Source: Camillea tinctor (lineage: Eukaryota; Ascomycota; Sordariomycetes; Xylariales; Xylariaceae). Taken from it: 64,000 nt of DNA. Positions 59,929 through 64,000 of the stretch are shown here, in pieces. The position numbers and the translations under genes were made by a program. Below the pieces are notes generated by a model that saw nothing but the letters and a program-made list of their open reading frames with translations, was not told the origin of the DNA and searched no databases. The stretch spans positions 18,011 to 82,010 of the forward strand of contig MU394163.1 of the NCBI GenBank assembly GCA_022578605.1, given 5' to 3'. How positions within the stretch are numbered: the stretch's first letter is position 1; the number at the start of each line of letters is the position of its first letter.

Positions 59929-61215
59929 ATGACTCAATCCATAGATGTCGAGACTTCTCGAGTCCTCACTATTCTATGGGTCTTATGGGCTGTTACCTCC
60001 ATTCTTGTTATGCTTCGTCTATATACTCGCCTGAAGATATTGAAGATGTATGGAAAAGATGACCACTTCTACAACGGAGCTTATGTGAGTACTTCTAATC
60101 TCAACTAGAGGTCATTTAACAACTGCCATAATTTACATGTCCCTTCCTCTTGTATAATAATTTCTCTTATCATCTAACATACATTCTACAGATTCTATTT
60201 CTCGCTCACAATATCGTATTCCAAATTTGCGCCAACTTCGGTCTCGGTAGGAGCGTCACAGAAATCGACTCCCTAGATGATGTGGCTCGTGCAATTCTTT
60301 ATGGGACGATTGGGCAGACCTTATACCTGATAGGAATGGTCACTGCTAAAATTTCTATGGCTCTTTTCCTTCTACGGCTCGTTACAACGCTTACAGACAA
60401 AATAGTGATATGGATCCCAACCATAGTCTTCATAATTTCAGCTTTAACATCATTGATAGTGTTCTGGCTATCTTGTACACCTCCCGCATATTTGTGGGAT
60501 CATCGTATAGACGGCCACTGTTATATCGATCCAGGCCCTGGTTCCCTCAATTCAACTATCTGGAGTATAATTGTTGACTTCTGGCATACGGTGTTTCCAT
60601 GGTACCTTCTTTGGAAGCTCAATATGGCTATCAGAGAGAAAACCGTCATTGCTATCAGTATGAGCTTTGGTATCGTGTGAGTTCATGAATCTCTCCTGCA
60701 ACAATGTCCAGCATAATTACTGTAGAAATATAGGGCTGGCATATGTGGTATAAAAAAGGCAACAAACCTCGGTGGACTACATAGCGATGACTACACGGGT
60801 AAGTTCTATTACCCTTTACCTCGAACCCCTTCCCCGATTTACCTTTGTCACTATTATGATCATTATCCTACCGCAATTGTATGCGGACTGTTAAGTGATG
60901 CTCTTTAAACAATAATAACCTTTTGTCTTCAATTTAGGAGACTCACCAAGCCTGATACTATGGCACACTGCTGAACTGACGGCGACCATGTTCAGTATCG
61001 GGATTCCTATCTGTCTGCCATTTTACCAGCACGTTCTCAAAGGCTACTTTCCAGCATGTGGCAACAGAAGAAGCAGAGGCTTATTTGGAGGGAATGATTA
61101 TAATATTGAGATCAACGACCTGAATTTAAAGACTTTTCAAAGCATTGGGGGTACAATATATTCGAGTAATAGGGTAATTAGCGCTGGGACCGCGTCAGGG
61201 GCTGGGGGAAGTTGA
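59929..61215 (+). CDS. Rhodopsin-like/PTH11-type seven-transmembrane protein
   Basis: Four exons, 59929-60084, 60192-60676, 60734-60798 and 60938-61215, join in phase to 327 residues. The N-terminus is short and outside; the first helix (VLTILWVLWAVTSILVM) is followed by LRLYTRLKILKMYGKDDHF, typical of the fungal rhodopsin domain family. Later marks are GQTLYLIGMVTAKISMALFLLRL, the loop SCTPPAYLWDH-to-GHCYID with paired Cys, the intracellular AGICGIKKATNL across an exon junction, and WHTAELTATMFSIGIPICLP. There is no CFEM domain before it, unlike Pth11 itself. The family is large in Pezizomycotina; some members act as surface receptors in pathogens and symbionts, most are uncharacterised. At about 327 residues it is slightly short, with a Gly-rich C-terminus. 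The retinal-binding Lys of true opsins is not evident. Confidence 0.87.
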
Positions 61216-61852
61216 CAGCAACAACGAATATACTCTAATTGAGCTATTGTCTCTTGTAAGTAAACTAGATTTCTTATTATTCGAGAAATTCCTAAGTGTA
61301 AACCACTTGATCTATTGCTGGCCATTGTGCAATGTATCTAACTCGTCAAGTATATTATTCGTCAAGTATATTATTGTCCTAGTCTTTCACAGAGTTGCCT
61401 CCCATGTCTTGAATGAAGTATGAACGAAGCAGGACTCGAATTCTTGCAGTATTAAATCACAGAACAATGGGACACTATAAAGACTAGTGTATGGATCACC
61501 GCAGAAAAATCAAGTAGCACATTGTGGTTCTCGACAAACGTCCAAGAAAAGTCAAGAAAAGATGAGGCTGTACATGAAGGACCGTTTGTCATATTATCCA
61601 AGACAATGTCTTTGTTCTTGTCAATTCCATCCTTATTCCCGCATCTAGAACAAAGAACACGGTGCCCATCGCCATTGTAGATTGTGTTACAATAAGCCTC
61701 AATACGACACGCCACAAAATACATTCACTATTTAAATATCAGATTGTCAGGCACGTGGCTCATCAAGCATTTGCTCAGTCTTTCCATCCCTGAATCTTAC
61801 CAACAAAATTGAATCACAGAAACGAACTGCTTGAAATATAATATCACAACAG
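61216..61852. other. Intergenic
   Basis: 3' flank of the 7TM gene and 5' flank of the next frame. A tandem duplication tcaagtatattatt occurs at about 61346-61376. The minus frame at 61452-61724 is unsupported. Confidence 0.45.
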
Positions 61853-62356
61853 ATGCCGACGCGAAAGCTGTCAAGTTCTCCCAGCCGTGAAGACGGGAAG
61901 CATGCCGCACTGAGGGGGAACCCCAAATCACTGGTGCTGACACCTGAAGAATGGCAGAATATCAACCGACGCATCAAAACTACTGTTGAAAAAGTGCTCT
62001 CCAGAAACTACGTCCTAGACGGGCTAGGACCTGGGGTTTGGGAATTACACACAAATCTAGGAGTCGCCTTGCTGGCCGAGGTTATTGTGCGACCCCTGAA
62101 GACGCCGTGCTCCCTAGCAGATCCGAAGCTCATGGCGAAGTTGCGAGCTATGGGGAATGATGTTACGCACCCAGAATTTCGCTATACCTATGAGGGTGGG
62201 AAGGTGTGGTTTCGTTTCAAGATGATAGACCTCGGGATCGCTATGAAGCCTATCGAAGAGCCGTTGGCTGAGAGCACAGAGGCGAAGACCGAAGGCGATG
62301 AAAAGGTTGTGGGAAATGACGAACAAACTCAAGAAAAAATAATGGTGGTATCTTAA
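61853..62356 (+). CDS. Hypothetical protein, 167 residues
   Basis: A single open frame with codon use like real genes. The basic, Ser-rich N-terminus is followed by a helical stretch (LTPEEWQNINRRIKTTVEKV), a compact region with LGPGVWELHTNLGVALLAEV, a segment FRYTYEGGKVWFRFKMIDLG, and an acidic, Glu-rich tail from about 140. No signal peptide, membrane helix or family motif is recognised. It lies downstream of the 7TM gene in the same direction with its own leader. It could be the last exon of a longer gene, but no good upstream splice site was found. Confidence 0.55.
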   Translation: MPTRKLSSSPSREDGKHAALRGNPKSLVLTPEEWQNINRRIKTTVEKVLSRNYVLDGLGPGVWELHTNLGVALLAEVIVRPLKTPCSLADPKLMAKLRAMGNDVTHPEFRYTYEGGKVWFRFKMIDLGIAMKPIEEPLAESTEAKTEGDEKVVGNDEQTQEKIMVVS

Positions 62357-62927
62357 TATTGAGGGAGGAGTGGACTTCAAGTGTAAGTTCCCCTTGCTTG
62401 TTTCTCATTTACTATACCTAATACATACCCCTATACGCATTGTATTCGCATACATGTGATTTCAACTGCTGAGACTCCAAATCCGGCAGTAACATGGGCT
62501 TCTTAACAAACAGAATTTCTCGGGCACTTTGTAAGCTCAATACGCTATAGTTCATTACCATATGTAATTAAACCTTATGAATATAACATGTAGTCTTCTA
62601 AGCTATTCTCATGAACTCCGATTATCCCTTTGTTACCGATGAACCCGCGAGCAGATATCTGAGACAGTTACATTCGGTGATGATAGAGTATCAAAGAGGC
62701 CGTATCAAGTAGTTCGATAGCTTTCTTTCATCCAGCATCTTACAAAGAGGGCCTTGTTAGCACAACCCCTATTTCACTCTTTGATTCTCGCGGACCGGGG
62801 GGAAGTTCATTTTCTCTTCATGACATCTCGTCCGAATTGACCAAAACCCATATACTGCCCACTGCTGATTAGTTTACGTTACTTCTTACTTCTTCTTAGC
62901 AATTTTGTCTAGACTATTAAGAGTCTC
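62357..62927. other. Intergenic
   Basis: No coding signal seen. Confidence 0.45.
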
Positions 62928-63085
62928 TTAGCAGGTAATATCTAGAATACCCTCATACACGACGCTATACGCAAGCGCCACCCACCATATTACCGCATCA
63001 GCTTTGCTAATACCGTTCTCGATAGCGTAAATACGCACTCCAACTGCCAACAATATACTCAATCCTGAGGCGCCCGGGCAAAACG
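62928..63085 (-). CDS. Possible terminal exon of a small membrane protein (uncertain)
   Basis: On the minus strand an open stretch after the possible acceptor gcctcag (near 63070) encodes a hydrophobic segment (LSILLAVGVRIYAIENGISK, then ADAVIWWVALAYSVVYEG) that looks like two membrane helices. It ends at 62928. Exons farther 5' would have to overlap the plus-strand gene at 63094, and none were identified. It may be a fragment. Confidence 0.3.
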
Positions 63086-63093
63086 AAGTCAAA

Positions 63094-63562
63094 ATGATAT
63101 ACTGGGATGAAATCTGCGAGCGGACGGTGGACCAGATTCTAGAACTCGGCTTCGAGATCCAGTACATCCGCGAAGGGACCTCGCTTGCGATCGGAGAGGA
63201 GCTCAGAACGGGAGCTCATCTGCTGGTAACGGCGGGGGACAAGGCGGTGGGCGCGTTGAAGCACACAGCTCCAGGTATTAGCGAGGGCTTGAGGAATAGT
63301 AAGTGAATTCGATTTTCGGCAGCCTCTTCCCCCGGCCCCTTCTATGTTATCTCGACAATCCCTAAAATCGGATACCATGCCCACGCGTTGCTATGAGCCT
63401 TAAAATTCCTAAAAGACGGTTGAAAAAGCTGCTTATTATGAATAATAATTGCTAATTATCTGTACTATAGTGGCTCACAATGGGCTTAACGGTGTGATGG
63501 TTATATATGGGTTGAAGTTCCAGTTCGTCGAAACTGATTTCAAACGGGATGTGCGAAATTAG
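63094..63562 (+). CDS. Hypothetical small protein, two exons, 98 residues
   Basis: Exon 63094-63298 and exon 63471-63562 join in phase across GTAAGT and an acceptor ACTATAG. The first exon has GC-rich third codon positions and a protein-like composition (WDEICERTVDQILELGFEIQ, then GEELRTGAHLLVTAGDKAVG). The second adds MAHNGLNGVMVIYGLKFQF and a charged end. No family is recognised. If the intron is not used the first exon runs on to 63306, giving 70 residues. It overlaps an antisense hydrophobic frame, so one of the two readings may be wrong. Confidence 0.45.
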
Positions 63563-64000
63563 AGTGTACGTTTGCGTTTCGAGAGAGAACAGTTTCGATT
63601 GTGCTGGGCTTACTAGACTATTTCTCTTTTGGAGATATTTGGGTAAACTGAGGGTAGGGGGGGATATGGTTTCCATCTTGTCAAGCCAAGTGCCTAGAGA
63701 TCTTGGTAATGGATAGGGGTAATTTGTAAGAGATTCGTAGCAGGACGGTTTTGATATTTTCAGACCTGTATTAGTTAGCTAATATTGTTTCCAAACAATT
63801 GGATGCCCCTTTTTTCTTTTCTTTTCTTTTCGCAAATGCCCTGTTCCATCTACCTAAACACTACAAAATTCATTCGCATAATCTGTAGAGGTTATCGTAG
63901 ATAAATAAGGCGAAGGGGGGGGGGGGGGGGGGGGGGGGGGGCAAAAAAAAAAAAAAAAAAAAAAAAAAGAAACAAAGAAAAAATTAAAGTTATAAAAAAA
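63563..64000. other. Non-coding end with poly-G and poly-A runs (probable contig edge)
   Basis: No gene. A run of 27 G (63915-63941), one C, and a run of about 26 A (63943-63968) end the window. Confidence 0.6.

Noticed and set aside
61430..61460. tRNA-like TpsiC box (aggactcgaattctt)
   Set aside because: No matching acceptor stem, A box or cloverleaf could be drawn around it.
63915..64000. Possible telomere at the right end
   Set aside because: The end is poly-G then poly-A, not TTAGGG repeats; more likely a contig edge.
1..64000. CRISPR array, prokaryotic operon or secondary-metabolite cluster
   Set aside because: Genes are spliced and eukaryotic, no regularly spaced repeats with unique spacers exist, and no polyketide synthase, NRPS or terpene cyclase was seen.

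Overview
The window looks like nuclear DNA of a filamentous ascomycete (Pezizomycotina, probably Sordariomycetes). The genes carry many short introns, mostly 50-120 nt, with GTAAGT/GTGAGT-type donors, CTAAC/CTGAC-type branch sequences and CAG/TAG acceptors. Gene families typical of these fungi are present: a yapsin-like protease, an OPT transporter, a very large F-box protein, a DUF7708-type protein and a fungal AAA ATPase. Intergenic DNA is rich in TACCTAGGTA-like palindromes and homopolymer runs. The genus cannot be named from the sequence. Gene models were assembled by hand from six-frame reading; exon phases were checked by arithmetic.

Left part (1-30.6 kb), gene-rich and apparently intact: GPI-type aspartic protease (2.1-3.7 kb, +); RBM5/10-like splicing factor (4.7-7.3 kb, -); molybdopterin synthase large subunit (8.0-8.6 kb, +); 13-exon OPT-family oligopeptide transporter with an 8-nt microexon and one unexplained phase break (10.3-14.0 kb, +); classical SDR (14.8-15.9 kb, -); UMP-CMP/adenylate-type nucleotide kinase (16.6-17.5 kb, -); mitochondrial 2-methylcitrate dehydratase (19.0-20.9 kb, +); LSB1/PIN3-like SH3 protein (21.7-22.6 kb, +); 1136-residue F-box protein in seven exons (23.9-27.8 kb, +); APH/kinase-like protein (28.5-30.6 kb, -).

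Middle part (30.6-37.1 kb), a degraded accessory island: an AAA ATPase relic with three premature stops, at least two of them at places where Trp is expected, and a DUF7708-type relic with premature stops and a frame break. The pattern fits repeat-induced point mutation or neutral decay. It is bordered by AT-rich DNA.

Right part: RNase H domain protein (37.2-38.3 kb, -), tail-anchored inositol-polyphosphate 5-phosphatase (39.7-41.2 kb, -), casein kinase 1 delta/epsilon (43.2-44.9 kb, -). A gene desert of about 10.7 kb follows, with microsatellites, a 10-N assembly gap inside a diverged direct repeat, and very long G and C runs. Then come a single-pass membrane glycoprotein (55.6-56.8 kb, +), a rhodopsin/PTH11-like 7TM protein (59.9-61.2 kb, +) and small hypothetical genes up to a poly-G/poly-A end that looks like a contig edge.

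The genes do not form an obvious pathway or secondary-metabolite cluster: they are mostly housekeeping functions (splicing, Moco synthesis, propionate metabolism, phosphoinositide turnover, CK1 signalling) with transport and surface proteins between them. No complete new defence or mobile system was recognised.
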